NCBI RefSeq assembly: GCF_003586445.1
Contig: NZ_CP030028.1
Coordinates: 758,501 to 822,500 of the forward strand
Reading direction: 5' to 3'
DNA length: 64,000 bases
DNA from: Bacillus sp. Y1
GTDB taxonomy: Bacteria > Bacillota > Bacilli > Bacillales > Cytobacillaceae
Within the stretch, counting starts at the first letter, position 1. Every line of letters starts with the position of its first letter. Shown here one piece after another: positions 17,729 through 26,461 of this stretch. The notes beneath the pieces are model-generated. The model made no database searches. It was given only the letters and a program-made list of their open reading frames with translations, and was not told where the DNA came from. Both the position numbers and the translations under genes were made by a program.

Positions 17729-17740
17729 GTAGCATTTTTT
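17729..17740 (-). terminator. Proximal arm of a terminator split by the insertion sequence
   Basis: GTAGCATTTTTT, just past and overlapping the stop codon of the minus-strand gene ending at 17739, is the partner of 16261-16272. It is now separated from it by the 1.44-kb IS. Confidence 0.85.
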
Positions 17741-19067
17741 AAAATCCTTCTAAATATTTGGCATACATCATGTTTTTATAACGTGCTAAGTAAAAGGCAT
17801 GCCTGTTATTGGCCTTTAGTGCAATATATGGATCTGGGTTTTGATGATTAATCTCAATTACATAAAGTTTTCGATTTTCATTCATTCCGATATCAAAGCC
17901 GATATTCGCAAGGTGATATCCTTGTTGTTCGAAAAGAGCCAATATTTCTTTTACTAATGTATTAATCTTTAAGAGTACTTCTTCAATCTCCTCTGAATCT
18001 AGTTTCCACACTTTTTTAAGGGTAGCAGAAGCCATTTCGGTTTGTCCGCCTGCCGTAATATTGCTTACCAATTGTCCCTTCGCACCGTATCTTGAATATA
18101 CTCCAAGGTTATCCCATAGACCCCATTCATTTTTAATCATCATCACTCGAAAGTCGATCAACCGATTATCATATGTCATTAAAGGAATAGTCTGTTGTAC
18201 TACATACATATAAGGTGGAAGGTTAGCTTGGAAAAAGCTCATCATTTCTTGCTGGGTAGAAAAGCTTTTTACATGTTTACTATGGTTTACATAAAAAGAA
18301 ACAGCAATGTTGTCGGCTGTTTGAACCACCTTGAAAATACGCTTACCTAATCTCCCGTTTATAGGTTTGATATAAATACTTTTATAAAGCTGCAGCATAT
18401 GACTGATGTCGTTAGGTTCTTGATAAAGAGTCGTTTGAGGTAACACATGATCAAACTTTGGAAGGAGTATCTTGTGCATCTCCCATTTTGAAAAGTGTGG
18501 AAAGTTAAATACTTTAGGACCTAACACTGAAGTTAAATGGTTTATTTTATCATGAAAGTTTTTATATTTTGAGGTTAAGCTTGCCTCGAGAATCGTCATA
18601 ACAGTTGCTGGATAAGGAAACGTTCCGTATTTCCATGAGTCGTGTTCGGGTTGATATAAAAAACCGGAAATGGTCTGTTGCTCAGTATGAATACTTTCGA
18701 GAGAAAATACAAGAATGGCTCCACCTATCTGCTGATATCTTTTCACGAAGCTCTTATAGGTAAAAAGCATTTGTTCAACTTTTTTATCTGTCAGCTCTGT
18801 AAGAATGCCTATAAATGGACCAATCCGTATGAGATTGTCATTTAGTAGGATGTCGTATGAGCAGGTTAATGGGATTTGAAGCTCTTGGATAATATCTTCC
18901 GATAATAGAATCACATTTCCTTCAACAGAGTCTGAAACCTCTATTTTCACCTCGACGGCCTTAACACCGAATGTTAAGTTTCCGTTTCCCTGTTCAGGAG
19001 TCAAGGTAGAGTTCGGAGAAAATGTGATGGTATGCTTTGTTTGATTACATGGTTTAATATGATGCAT
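17739..19067 (-). CDS. YheC/YheD-family endospore coat-associated ATP-grasp protein
   Basis: The 442-residue protein belongs to the YheC/YheD family of ATP-grasp-like proteins linked to the spore coat. An N-terminal domain (about 1-200) ending in FNFPHFSKWEMHKIL is followed by the ATP-grasp part with IYIKPINGRLGKRIFKV, RLIDFRVMMIKN and the metal-binding end ANIGFDIGMNENRKLYVIEINHQNPD. In ATP-grasp ligases the DxG...EIN residues hold ATP and Mg. I chose ATG 19067 because GGAGGTGAAAATC precedes it; an upstream frame extension looks non-coding. It is divergent from a MurF-like ligase gene 168 bases away. Its terminator was split by the IS. Confidence 0.88.
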   Translation of the reverse strand: MHHIKPCNQTKHTITFSPNSTLTPEQGNGNLTFGVKAVEVKIEVSDSVEGNVILLSEDIIQELQIPLTCSYDILLNDNLIRIGPFIGILTELTDKKVEQMLFTYKSFVKRYQQIGGAILVFSLESIHTEQQTISGFLYQPEHDSWKYGTFPYPATVMTILEASLTSKYKNFHDKINHLTSVLGPKVFNFPHFSKWEMHKILLPKFDHVLPQTTLYQEPNDISHMLQLYKSIYIKPINGRLGKRIFKVVQTADNIAVSFYVNHSKHVKSFSTQQEMMSFFQANLPPYMYVVQQTIPLMTYDNRLIDFRVMMIKNEWGLWDNLGVYSRYGAKGQLVSNITAGGQTEMASATLKKVWKLDSEEIEEVLLKINTLVKEILALFEQQGYHLANIGFDIGMNENRKLYVIEINHQNPDPYIALKANNRHAFYLARYKNMMYAKYLEGF

Positions 19068-19235
19068 GATTTTCACCTCCAACTTCAAGCACCTGTTTCT
19101 TCTTGTAGTATATGTACACACAAGAAGGTAGGAATGTGTTTTGCGCAAAGGATTGGAAAATGGTTAAATGCCCTTACCATAAATGGACTTTTTCAATAGA
19201 ATAAACCAAAGCCACAAAAGAGAGTGGGTGACATC

Positions 19236-20633
19236 ATGAAACATCTGCATTTAAACCAACTACTTCCTGTTTTGGGGGGAAAGGTAATTCACGGAAATGG
19301 TTCGCAAGTAATAAAAAATGCTGCAAAATACGGGGAACATGTTATAACCGATCATTCATTGGTTTTTATTGTAAAAAAAGGAAAAACGTTGCCCTTACCA
19401 ACGAAGGTTTCCTCCATTACGGTCGTAACCTCCACACCTAGATTGTTGAAACATGTTAGTAGTGACACAACGATTGTCTATGTACCAGATGTAAAAAAGG
19501 CGTACTATCAGTTTATTACCTTTTACAGAAATCTTTTTACCCTACCTGTGATCGGGGTAACAGGGACCTCTGGAAAGACGACCACAAAAGAGATGATCTC
19601 ATGGATTTTATCAGAAAAGCAAAAGGTGGTAAGCACCTATTTAAGTCATAATGGTTTAAGAAGAAACTTGGATTATTTATTGGAAATAGATGATACCAAG
19701 GACAGTGCCGTATTTGAAATGGGGGTTTCAGGTCCTAACCAGTTGCTGTATTCAGCCCGATACTTCCGACCACAAATTGGAATTATCACAACTATTGGCA
19801 CCGATCATATTGAAGGATTTAAAAATCAAGATTTATATGTAAAAGAAAAGATTAAGATGGTTCAAGCAGTAGGACCTAAAGGGACGTTAATTCTTAACTA
19901 TGATAATCCGTACTGTAGAAGGCTCAATCTGGAATCTTTTAAAGGAAAAGTCATTTATTACGGAATGGAGAAAACAGCCGATTTTTATGCGCATTCCGTG
20001 ACTTTTAATCTGAAAAAAAATGGAATGGATTTCGTAATTGTTTGCAAAGAAGGGGAGTATTCTGCCTTTGTCCCAGGATTCGGTAAGCATAATGTGTACA
20101 ATGCGTTGGCCGCAATTATCGCATGTTCATTAGTCGGTAAGAGCATTCCTGAAACCATTAATAGATTACAAACTTTTTCACACGTAAAAAGTCATCTTCA
20201 ATTTCACAAAGGAATTAAGGGGAGCCTAATCATTGATGATACATGGAACACTAATCTTACATCCATTGAGGCAGCGCTAGAAGTGCTTAAGGAAACAGCA
20301 CAAGGAAGGAAAACAATAGCAATCATTGGAGAAATAGAAGAACTAGGGGATTATTCCGTATCCGAGCATCAAAAGGTGGGAGAACTGGTCGTAAAAAACA
20401 AGGTGGATATATTAATAGCAATCGGAAAGGATGCCATTCCAACCTGTCAAAAAGCAGCTGAATTAGGGATGAACAGAGCAAATATTCACCATCTAACTAG
20501 TCATACAACCTTGATGGAGTTGCTGAATCGTATAGTCGACAAAAACACATCTATCTTATTGAAAACCTCGATGCGAAGATCCTTCAAAAACACATTAAGC
20601 CAATTAATTATAAATGGAAAAGAGTCTGATTAG
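19236..20633 (+). CDS. MurF-like Mur ligase, spore-coat-cluster paralogue
   Basis: The 465-residue protein has the three-domain Mur ligase layout. An N-terminal MurF-like cap (about 1-98) precedes a central ATPase with TGTSGKTTT at 109-117, FEMGVSGPNQL (catalytic Glu) and IGTDHIEGF, and a C-terminal domain with IIDDTWNTNLTSIEAALEVL, the counterpart of the DAYNANP segment of MurF. MurF adds D-Ala-D-Ala to UDP-MurNAc-tripeptide. The altered DTWNTN motif, weak cap and location between two ATP-grasp coat genes suggest a specialised ligase rather than housekeeping MurF. I chose ATG 19236 (GGGTGA upstream) over a GTG at 19224. It converges on the second YheC/YheD gene with a shared terminator. Confidence 0.85.
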   Translation: MKHLHLNQLLPVLGGKVIHGNGSQVIKNAAKYGEHVITDHSLVFIVKKGKTLPLPTKVSSITVVTSTPRLLKHVSSDTTIVYVPDVKKAYYQFITFYRNLFTLPVIGVTGTSGKTTTKEMISWILSEKQKVVSTYLSHNGLRRNLDYLLEIDDTKDSAVFEMGVSGPNQLLYSARYFRPQIGIITTIGTDHIEGFKNQDLYVKEKIKMVQAVGPKGTLILNYDNPYCRRLNLESFKGKVIYYGMEKTADFYAHSVTFNLKKNGMDFVIVCKEGEYSAFVPGFGKHNVYNALAAIIACSLVGKSIPETINRLQTFSHVKSHLQFHKGIKGSLIIDDTWNTNLTSIEAALEVLKETAQGRKTIAIIGEIEELGDYSVSEHQKVGELVVKNKVDILIAIGKDAIPTCQKAAELGMNRANIHHLTSHTTLMELLNRIVDKNTSILLKTSMRRSFKNTLSQLIINGKESD

Positions 20634-20658
20634 AGAGTTTACTCTATCAGACTCTTTT
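20618..20658. terminator. Bidirectional terminator overlapping two stop codons
   Basis: AAAAGAGTCTGATTAGAG (20618-20635) pairs with 20642-20658 with one bulged base, flanked by an A run and a T run. It contains the stop codon of the MurF-like gene and the end of the minus-strand gene. Confidence 0.9.
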
Positions 20659-21745
20659 TTTGGGTAATTAAAAACTTCGCATAATCTATAGGCGTGCTAA
20701 AAACAGATTCCCATTCTGGGTTAATTAACTTCCCCTCCTTGAACAAGCCACTAACATAGTCGGAAATAAAATTACACTCAATAAAATAAGGGGTACCATC
20801 TTTCGTAATACCTAGATCAAATCCGAGATCGGCTAAGTGTGGGAAGTGTTGTGCAAGGTAATTAGCTACATAAAGGGAAAAATCGGAGATCGTTTTAACA
20901 AGCGTTTGATAAGAAATGTTCGGATGGGTGACGTGGGCGATACTTTTTAAAGGATAAGTCGTTCCACCTTGAGCACCATTCGTCAGAAAATCGTTGTCTT
21001 GGGCTACCTTACACATAATTCCAGATACTTGGAATTCCCCTTTCAGATTTCGTTGGACCGCCACCCTCATATCAAATGGCCTTCCGTGAAAGGTAGCGAG
21101 AGGAATCAGCTTCTGAATCAAATACGTATGCTCGTGGATACGCTTCTGTAAAATGGCAGGCAATGTTTTCTGAAATGCTATTTTTTTTAGCTCTTTATCT
21201 CCCTTTGTTTTATAGGAAAGTACCCATCCGACAGGAAGTCTTTCAAGCTTCATAGTGCCTTCACCGAATTCTCCGTAGCTCTTTTTTAAAATAAGACGGT
21301 CATACCTAGTCACAAGCCTATTTAGGTTGTCTATTGTAAATAACTCTGTATCTGGCAAATGCTTTCGAATATGCGAATCCTTGTTAAGAATCTTGTGAAC
21401 AGTGTATTTGTCCACATCATAATTAGGAATATTGAATACAGAAATCCCGTTTTGGGTGAGTGATTGTATATGTGCTCGGTAGGCAGGGAGATGGTCCAGA
21501 ACTCTCGAGTAAATCACTTTGGGGGAAGGAATTTGTTTTAGGCGATAGTTCGTGTCTTCTTTTACATAAGCCAGCACCGTCTTTTCGTTTGGCCGAACGT
21601 CAAAAAAACGAATATAACAGGGAGTCAAGCCATGCTTTTGGGCAGTGTTTTCCCAAATGGAAAACATACTTAAAACATTACCCCTTAAATCAGGCATATT
21701 GACATAGGTTGATTTCGGGATAATGATTCCAATATAGTTGTTCAC
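20639..21745 (-). CDS. YheC/YheD-family endospore coat-associated ATP-grasp protein
   Basis: The 368-residue protein has the YheC/YheD plan: an N-terminal domain with PDLRGNVLSMFSIWENTAQKHGL and PKVIYSRVLDHL, then ATP-grasp elements RLILKKSYGEFGEGTMKLER, HGRPFDMRVAVQRN and LADLGFDLGITKDGTPYFIECN, where the D and E/N residues would bind MgATP. It differs clearly from the neighbour at 17739, so they are old paralogues rather than a recent duplication. The start is GTG at 21745 with AAAGGAG about ten bases upstream. Family members are found in or needed for spore coat; substrate is unknown. Confidence 0.88.
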   Translation of the reverse strand: MNNYIGIIIPKSTYVNMPDLRGNVLSMFSIWENTAQKHGLTPCYIRFFDVRPNEKTVLAYVKEDTNYRLKQIPSPKVIYSRVLDHLPAYRAHIQSLTQNGISVFNIPNYDVDKYTVHKILNKDSHIRKHLPDTELFTIDNLNRLVTRYDRLILKKSYGEFGEGTMKLERLPVGWVLSYKTKGDKELKKIAFQKTLPAILQKRIHEHTYLIQKLIPLATFHGRPFDMRVAVQRNLKGEFQVSGIMCKVAQDNDFLTNGAQGGTTYPLKSIAHVTHPNISYQTLVKTISDFSLYVANYLAQHFPHLADLGFDLGITKDGTPYFIECNFISDYVSGLFKEGKLINPEWESVFSTPIDYAKFLITQKKSLIE

Positions 21746-21808
21746 ATTGATCGTACTCCTTTCATAATAAGGTATTCATTGGAGGGGGTGGAGTGACTGA
21801 GATAAGAG

Positions 21809-22433
21809 TGGTTTTATTCGGACAGGAGCAGTGAATCAAGGCGAAGGAGTGACCGAATGGGGAGGTGATTCGGACAGGAGCGGTGAAACTTGGCGAAGGA
21901 GAGTCTGAATGGGGTGTTCATTCGGACAGGGGAAGTTGAATCAAAGCGAAGGGGAGTCTGAATGGGGTGTTCATTCGGACAGGGGCAGGCAAACTAAACC
22001 GAGCAGAGTCCGAATGAGGAGATGATTCGGACAGGGGACAGTTAATCAAAGCGAAGGAGAGTCCGAATGGGGAGGTCATTGGGACAGGAGCAGGAAAGAC
22101 TAAGCAGAGCAGAGTCCGAATGATAAGGTGATTCGGACAGGAGTAGGCAAGAGAAAGGAGAGCAGAGTCCGAATGGGGAGGTGATTCGGACAGGAGCAGG
22201 CAAACTAAGCAGAGCAGAGTCCGAATGAGGAGATGATTCGGACAGGGGACAGTTAATCAAAGCGAAGGAGAGTCCGAATGGGGTGTTCATTCGGACAGGA
22301 GCAGGCAAACTAAGCAGAGCAGAGTCCGAATGAGGAGATGATTCGGACAGGGGACAGTTAATCAAAGCGAAGGGGAGTCCGAATGGGGTGTTCATTCGGA
22401 CAGGAGCAGGAAAACAAGCAGAGCTTAGTCCGA
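21809..22433. repeat. 52-bp hairpin repeat array 1 (about 12 units)
   Basis: About twelve units of 52-53 bp follow each other. Each has ATTCGGACAGG, a purine-rich spacer of about 22-25 bases ending GCAGAG or GGAGA, then GTCCGAATG and about ten bases before the next ATTCGGAC. GTCCGAAT and ATTCGGAC are exact inverted repeats with a loop of 8-10 bases, so every junction can form an 8-bp hairpin. Two spacer versions (CAGGCAAACTAAGCAGAG and GACAGTTAATCAAAGCGA) recur in mixed order. It fills the gap between the starts/ends of two minus-strand genes. A 133-codon open frame across it is merely a translation of the repeats. Confidence 0.9.
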
Positions 22434-22465
22434 ATGAGTCCATAATTAGGAATCAATATTGTTTT

Positions 22466-23374
22466 TTATATATAGTAAGTATCTTTAGTATTTCCACAGG
22501 AGGTATAATTCTTTTTTAATATCCTGTAAAAGGTTTTCTTGCTTAAATCAACTTTGCACCAATCATAAATGGCTTGAGTAGTTATTTTTTGATCAGGGAA
22601 TAGAAGTTTATATTCTTGCACATTCCGTAAAATACCTAGGTTAATTTTCTCTAGCTCTCCACACTTTCCGCATACAAAATATTTGTTTTTGACGGATACG
22701 AAATATGAGAAACAAGTTTTACAATATACTCCTTTTTGTAATTGGTCATAGTGATATTTTGGTAAAGTGGTAAATGGGTTTTTCAGTTGATGAAGTGAGA
22801 GTAATTTTTGAGCTAGATCCTTGTGCCCTTCTTTTAGTTTTGAGGGGGTTTGATTTAAATTTACTAAAAAGCGATCTACTTGAGTGGGTAAAATAAGTGG
22901 CTGATCCATTGGAGCTTGATATAAGGTGAACTCAGAGTTAATAAAGATCACAGAGGATTCAACAAGGTAGTTTAGTTTGTGGATTTGAAGCAATTGGCGG
23001 AAGAGAGTAGAACTCCTTTTTAACTGATCTACAGGATTTTTATATTCTCGTTTAGTAGTTACTGAATAAAGCTTGTCCGATTCTAGGTAACAATCGCCTT
23101 GGAAATTTTTTATGTCCAAAAGGTAAATAACTGCCTGGGTAATAATAACTGAATCAATTTGAAAATAGGAGTTATTCACTTCAAGCAATAGGTCATTTAA
23201 AATAAACCTTTCTTCTTGGAGATTTTCTATCAGTTGGTCAAACTTCACCTCGCCCGCAAATCCCTTTTCAAGATTTAAATAATGAAACTTTTCCTTCTCT
23301 GTTAACTCCATACGTGTGTTTAATGATCGTAAAGTTAGCAACTCATCCGATTCGGTTCGACATTTCAGAAACAT
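22466..23374 (-). CDS. NERD-domain protein with C-terminal zinc ribbon
   Basis: The 302-residue protein has a nuclease-related domain (NERD) at about 35-150: KGFAGEVKFDQLI, FQIDSVIITQAVIYLLDIKNFQGDCY, with the D...(D)xK pattern typical of restriction-endonuclease-like folds. A C-terminal zinc ribbon CKTC...CGKCG (about 218-240) and a helix-turn-helix-like end (ITTQAIYDWCKVDLSKKTFYRIL) follow. NERD proteins are common in Bacillaceae, and nuclease activity is inferred, not shown. The ATG at 23374 follows AAGGGAAGTGG. It diverges from the secreted beta-propeller gene. Confidence 0.8.
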   Translation of the reverse strand: MFLKCRTESDELLTLRSLNTRMELTEKEKFHYLNLEKGFAGEVKFDQLIENLQEERFILNDLLLEVNNSYFQIDSVIITQAVIYLLDIKNFQGDCYLESDKLYSVTTKREYKNPVDQLKRSSTLFRQLLQIHKLNYLVESSVIFINSEFTLYQAPMDQPLILPTQVDRFLVNLNQTPSKLKEGHKDLAQKLLSLHQLKNPFTTLPKYHYDQLQKGVYCKTCFSYFVSVKNKYFVCGKCGELEKINLGILRNVQEYKLLFPDQKITTQAIYDWCKVDLSKKTFYRILKKNYTSCGNTKDTYYI

Positions 23375-23448
23375 AATCCACTTCCCTTCTTTATTTCTAA
23401 TCCCATTTTATAAAAAAATTCAAATTCTACAATTAAGAGATTTGAACA

Positions 23449-23517
23449 TTTACAGAACATTAACCAAACATTTACCTCCCCTCTGTTTTTGTCGGTTCCC
23501 CTATTTGCGACAATAAT
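23449..23517 (+). promoter_or_regulatory. Candidate PhoP box and promoter
   Basis: TTTACA, TTAACC and TTTACC repeat with an exact 11-bp period (23449, 23460, 23471), the layout of PhoP-binding direct repeats in Bacillus. They are followed by TTGTCG (23489-23494), 17 bases and AATAAT (23512-23517), a plausible -35/-10. Only three good repeats are seen. It precedes a secreted protein gene, so phosphate-starvation control is possible. Confidence 0.5.
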
Positions 23518-23580
23518 GAGTGGAATTGTCCTACATAAGTGATTCAACCGAAACAAATCCTATATTTGGGAGGTAAGTAT

Positions 23581-25200
23581 ATGTTAAAGTCAAAAGCAAT
23601 TCTTGGACTGGCAATGGCAGGGGGAGTATTAGCAGGAACGCTACAGTTAAGTGGTATACCTGTGCTGGCAAAAAACGAGGCACAAATTCTTCAAGAAGAA
23701 AGTGTCAACGGTAAACTGAGCTATATCGGAAACTACCAGACCGGAATGAGCAACAAAGATGGTGGAATTGCAGAAATCGTAAAATACAATAAAGACAATC
23801 AAAAGATGTATCTCGTAAACGGTGCAGCACAATCAGTAGATATCGTTAGCATAGCTAATATGACTTCCAACAAAAAAACAGAGTTCAAGATCGATACTCG
23901 CCTTGATATTGCTGCTATGGGACAGGCACATGGATTTGCGAGCGGTGATATTACTAGTATTGATATCAATACAAACGAAAAAATTATTGCAATTGCTGTC
24001 CAGGGCGCAACTTATAAGGATCATGGAAGTATTGTGATTCTGAATTATGAAGGAAAGTACATAAAACATTTCGAAGCGGGCGTACAGCCAGATATGGTTA
24101 CTTTTTCTCATGACTATAAATACTTACTGTCTGCCAATGAAGGTGAGCCAAGGGAAGGATACGCTGAAGCAGGAGCAACTGATCCCATAGGTTCCATTAC
24201 CATTATTGACATAAAAAAGGGTGTAGATAAAGCAACGGCGCAAACGATTGGTTTTGACAAGTTCGACTCCAAAGAGGCAAGAGCAGCCCTTGTGGAAAAT
24301 GGGGTGTTATTGAAGCCTAACACAGCACCTTCTGTTGATTTAGAGCCGGAGTATATATCTGTTTCAGATAACAGTCATTACGCGTATGTATCTCTACAAG
24401 AGGCCAATTCAGTAGCGACAATCGACTTAAAAACTCAAAAGATTGTAAGTGTCAAAGGGCTTGGATTCAAGGATCATAATTTAGAAGAAAACGCTCTTGA
24501 TGCATTAAAGGATGGTCAAGTAAACCTCACCGCACAAAACCTTTATGGTACATACATGCCCGATGGAATAGCCTCGCAAAAAATCGGTGGTAAACAGTAC
24601 CTCTTTACGGCTAACGAAGGCGATGGCAGAGAATGGGGTGAGTATGAGGATACAGGGTCTTATTCATTCCCAGGCACCTCTTTTAAAATCGATACCATAT
24701 TGAATACCGAAAGAGACGGACTTGAGGCTGATAAAACGTATATTTATGGTAGCCGTTCCTTTTCAATTTGGGATGCAGGCACGATGGAGCAAGTCTATGA
24801 TAGTGGAAGTGACTTCGAAAAAGTAACAGGTGAGCTTTATCCTGAAGCCTTTAATTCGTCCAATAATAAAACAGAACTAGATTCTCGCAGCGGGAAAAAA
24901 GGGCCGGAGCCAGAAGATATAGAAGTGATGAAAGTAAATGGCAAGACGTTCGCTTTTATTGGGTTAGAAAGAACGGGCGGCATCATGATGTATGACGTCA
25001 CAAATGTGGAAAATGTAAAGTTTCATGACTATGTTAACTTAAGAGATTTCACAGGTACAGACGTATCTTCAAGTGGTGATCTTGCACCAGAAGGACTGTG
25101 CTTGATAGAAGCAAAAGATGGCCCAACTGGGAAGCCATTAATGCTCGTGGCGAACGAAGTATCTGGTAATGTAAGGGTTTTTGAAATCAATGGAAGATAA
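23581..25200 (+). CDS. Secreted choice-of-anchor I beta-propeller protein
   Basis: The 539-residue protein has a signal peptide (MLKSKAILGLAMAGGVLAG, ending near PVLAKNEA). It then carries the choice-of-anchor I family domain: YNKDNQKMYLVNGAAQSVDIV, GSIVILNYEGKYIKHFEAG, DMVTFSHDYKYLLSANEGEP, a second ANEGDGREWGEY block and PEDIEVMKVNGKTFAFIGLERTGGI in parts. The two ANEG(E/D) acidic motifs and repeated blade signatures indicate a beta-propeller with likely metal sites; relatives are found with alkaline phosphatases. No LPxTG or S-layer anchor is present. GGGAGG precedes ATG 23581. A PhoP-box-like sequence upstream would fit phosphate scavenging, but activity is not established. Confidence 0.85.
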   Translation: MLKSKAILGLAMAGGVLAGTLQLSGIPVLAKNEAQILQEESVNGKLSYIGNYQTGMSNKDGGIAEIVKYNKDNQKMYLVNGAAQSVDIVSIANMTSNKKTEFKIDTRLDIAAMGQAHGFASGDITSIDINTNEKIIAIAVQGATYKDHGSIVILNYEGKYIKHFEAGVQPDMVTFSHDYKYLLSANEGEPREGYAEAGATDPIGSITIIDIKKGVDKATAQTIGFDKFDSKEARAALVENGVLLKPNTAPSVDLEPEYISVSDNSHYAYVSLQEANSVATIDLKTQKIVSVKGLGFKDHNLEENALDALKDGQVNLTAQNLYGTYMPDGIASQKIGGKQYLFTANEGDGREWGEYEDTGSYSFPGTSFKIDTILNTERDGLEADKTYIYGSRSFSIWDAGTMEQVYDSGSDFEKVTGELYPEAFNSSNNKTELDSRSGKKGPEPEDIEVMKVNGKTFAFIGLERTGGIMMYDVTNVENVKFHDYVNLRDFTGTDVSSSGDLAPEGLCLIEAKDGPTGKPLMLVANEVSGNVRVFEINGR

Positions 25201-25208
25201 GTTTACTA

Positions 25209-25241
25209 AAAACAGAGACCTTCTTGTAAGGTTTCTGTTTT
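25209..25241 (+). terminator. Intrinsic terminator
   Basis: AAAACAGAGACCTT (25209-25222) pairs with AAGGTTTCTGTTTT (25228-25241) with one G-U, then TATTTT. Confidence 0.88.
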
Positions 25242-25375
25242 ATTTTGTTAGAAAAATGGAACTTATCAGAATAATCTCTGTTAGATTTTCTTACAGAATT
25301 GTTGGTCATGTGAGGAAAGGGTGCTATTGTTGTTTCTATAGAAAATGACCATATAAAGAGAGGATTACAATTGAC

Positions 25376-26461
25376 ATGGTAATGAGTCTCACCTTAGATC
25401 AGGTAACAAATCTAACGTATGAACATCATGAGATAATTAAAAACATGTCTACTAATCTTCAAGTAATAGCTGATATTTCTCAAGCAGATGTATTTATCGA
25501 CTGTTTATTACCTGGGGGGAAAGAAGCCATTGTGGTGGCTGAAGCCAATCCGAACACCGCTTCTTCATTGTATAAGGAAAGCGTGCTAGGTCAGGTGGCA
25601 ATAGAGGAAGCTGAACCAGGAGTCTTATTTAGTTTAAGAAATGGGAAACCGGTGATTGGTTCAAGGGGGATATCTCAGGAAAATATCGTCATGCAGCAGG
25701 ATATTGTTCCTATTACTGATAGTGATGGAATGACGATAGCTGTTTTAATAAAAGAGCGGGACATTTCAGAAATCATTCGAAATGAACGAAAAGTAAAGTC
25801 TTTAATGAAAACAACTAATAGTAAAGAAAAGGAAAGGTTGGTGCAGTCTCTTGTCGTGCAAGAAATTCACCATCGTGTAAAAAATAACTTACAGGTTATC
25901 TCGAGTTTACTACGACTACAAATGAGAAGATCTTCGTCACAAGAGGTTAGGGAAGTTTTTGAAGATAGTCTTTCACGAATTGCAAGTATGGCACTTGTTC
26001 ACAATTATTTAGCGAAGGATGGATTAGAAGAAGTAGATGTCAAATTTGTAATGGGGCAAATTGCGACGCTACTTGTCTCTTCATCGACTATTCCAGGACA
26101 GGATATTCAAGTAACTGTTCAGGGAGAATCGTTATTTTTACCATCAGACAAGGCTACATCCCTTGCACTTGTTGTTAATGAATTGGTCCAAAATGGATTA
26201 AAGCATGCATTCCATTCTAGAGAAAATGGGAGAATGGAGATTACCATTAATAGTAGAAAGCAGATGGTCTATATCATTGTATCTGATGATGGATCGGGGA
26301 TGGCAGAACAGTCCAGTGATCAACCGTCATCTACTTTAGGATTGCAGTTGGTAAGAATGCTAGTTGAAGAGGAGTTAGAGGGGGTTTTATCTTTTTTTCC
26401 TTCAACTCGTGGGACAAAGGTGTCAATTATGTTTCCGATCATAGATAGGGTGATAGAATGA
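25376..26461 (+). CDS. eutW: Ethanolamine-sensing histidine kinase EutW-type
   Basis: The 361-residue kinase lacks membrane helices. An N-terminal sensor region (about 1-140, GAF-like histidine-kinase N-terminal type) leads to a HisKA_2 box with the phospho-acceptor in VVQEIHHRVKNNLQVISSLL (about 163-182). A HATPase domain follows with N box LALVVNELVQNGLKHAF, G1 VSDDGSGMA and G2 STLGLQLVRMLVEEEL. HisKA_2 kinases typically pair with ANTAR-type regulators such as EutV, the next gene, whose start overlaps this stop (ATGA). In Enterococcus EutVW senses ethanolamine. The start at ATG 25376 has AGAGAGG at a slightly long distance. Confidence 0.85.
   Translation: MVMSLTLDQVTNLTYEHHEIIKNMSTNLQVIADISQADVFIDCLLPGGKEAIVVAEANPNTASSLYKESVLGQVAIEEAEPGVLFSLRNGKPVIGSRGISQENIVMQQDIVPITDSDGMTIAVLIKERDISEIIRNERKVKSLMKTTNSKEKERLVQSLVVQEIHHRVKNNLQVISSLLRLQMRRSSSQEVREVFEDSLSRIASMALVHNYLAKDGLEEVDVKFVMGQIATLLVSSSTIPGQDIQVTVQGESLFLPSDKATSLALVVNELVQNGLKHAFHSRENGRMEITINSRKQMVYIIVSDDGSGMAEQSSDQPSSTLGLQLVRMLVEEELEGVLSFFPSTRGTKVSIMFPIIDRVIE

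Noticed and set aside
21809..22433. CRISPR array
   Set aside because: The regular 52-bp spacing is suggestive, but spacers repeat in two classes rather than being unique, the repeats contain the pairing core on both sides of a unit boundary, and no cas genes are near.
22042..22443. 133-codon minus-strand frame
   Set aside because: It is a translation of the 52-bp repeats, has no ribosome site and shows only repeat-derived peptide.
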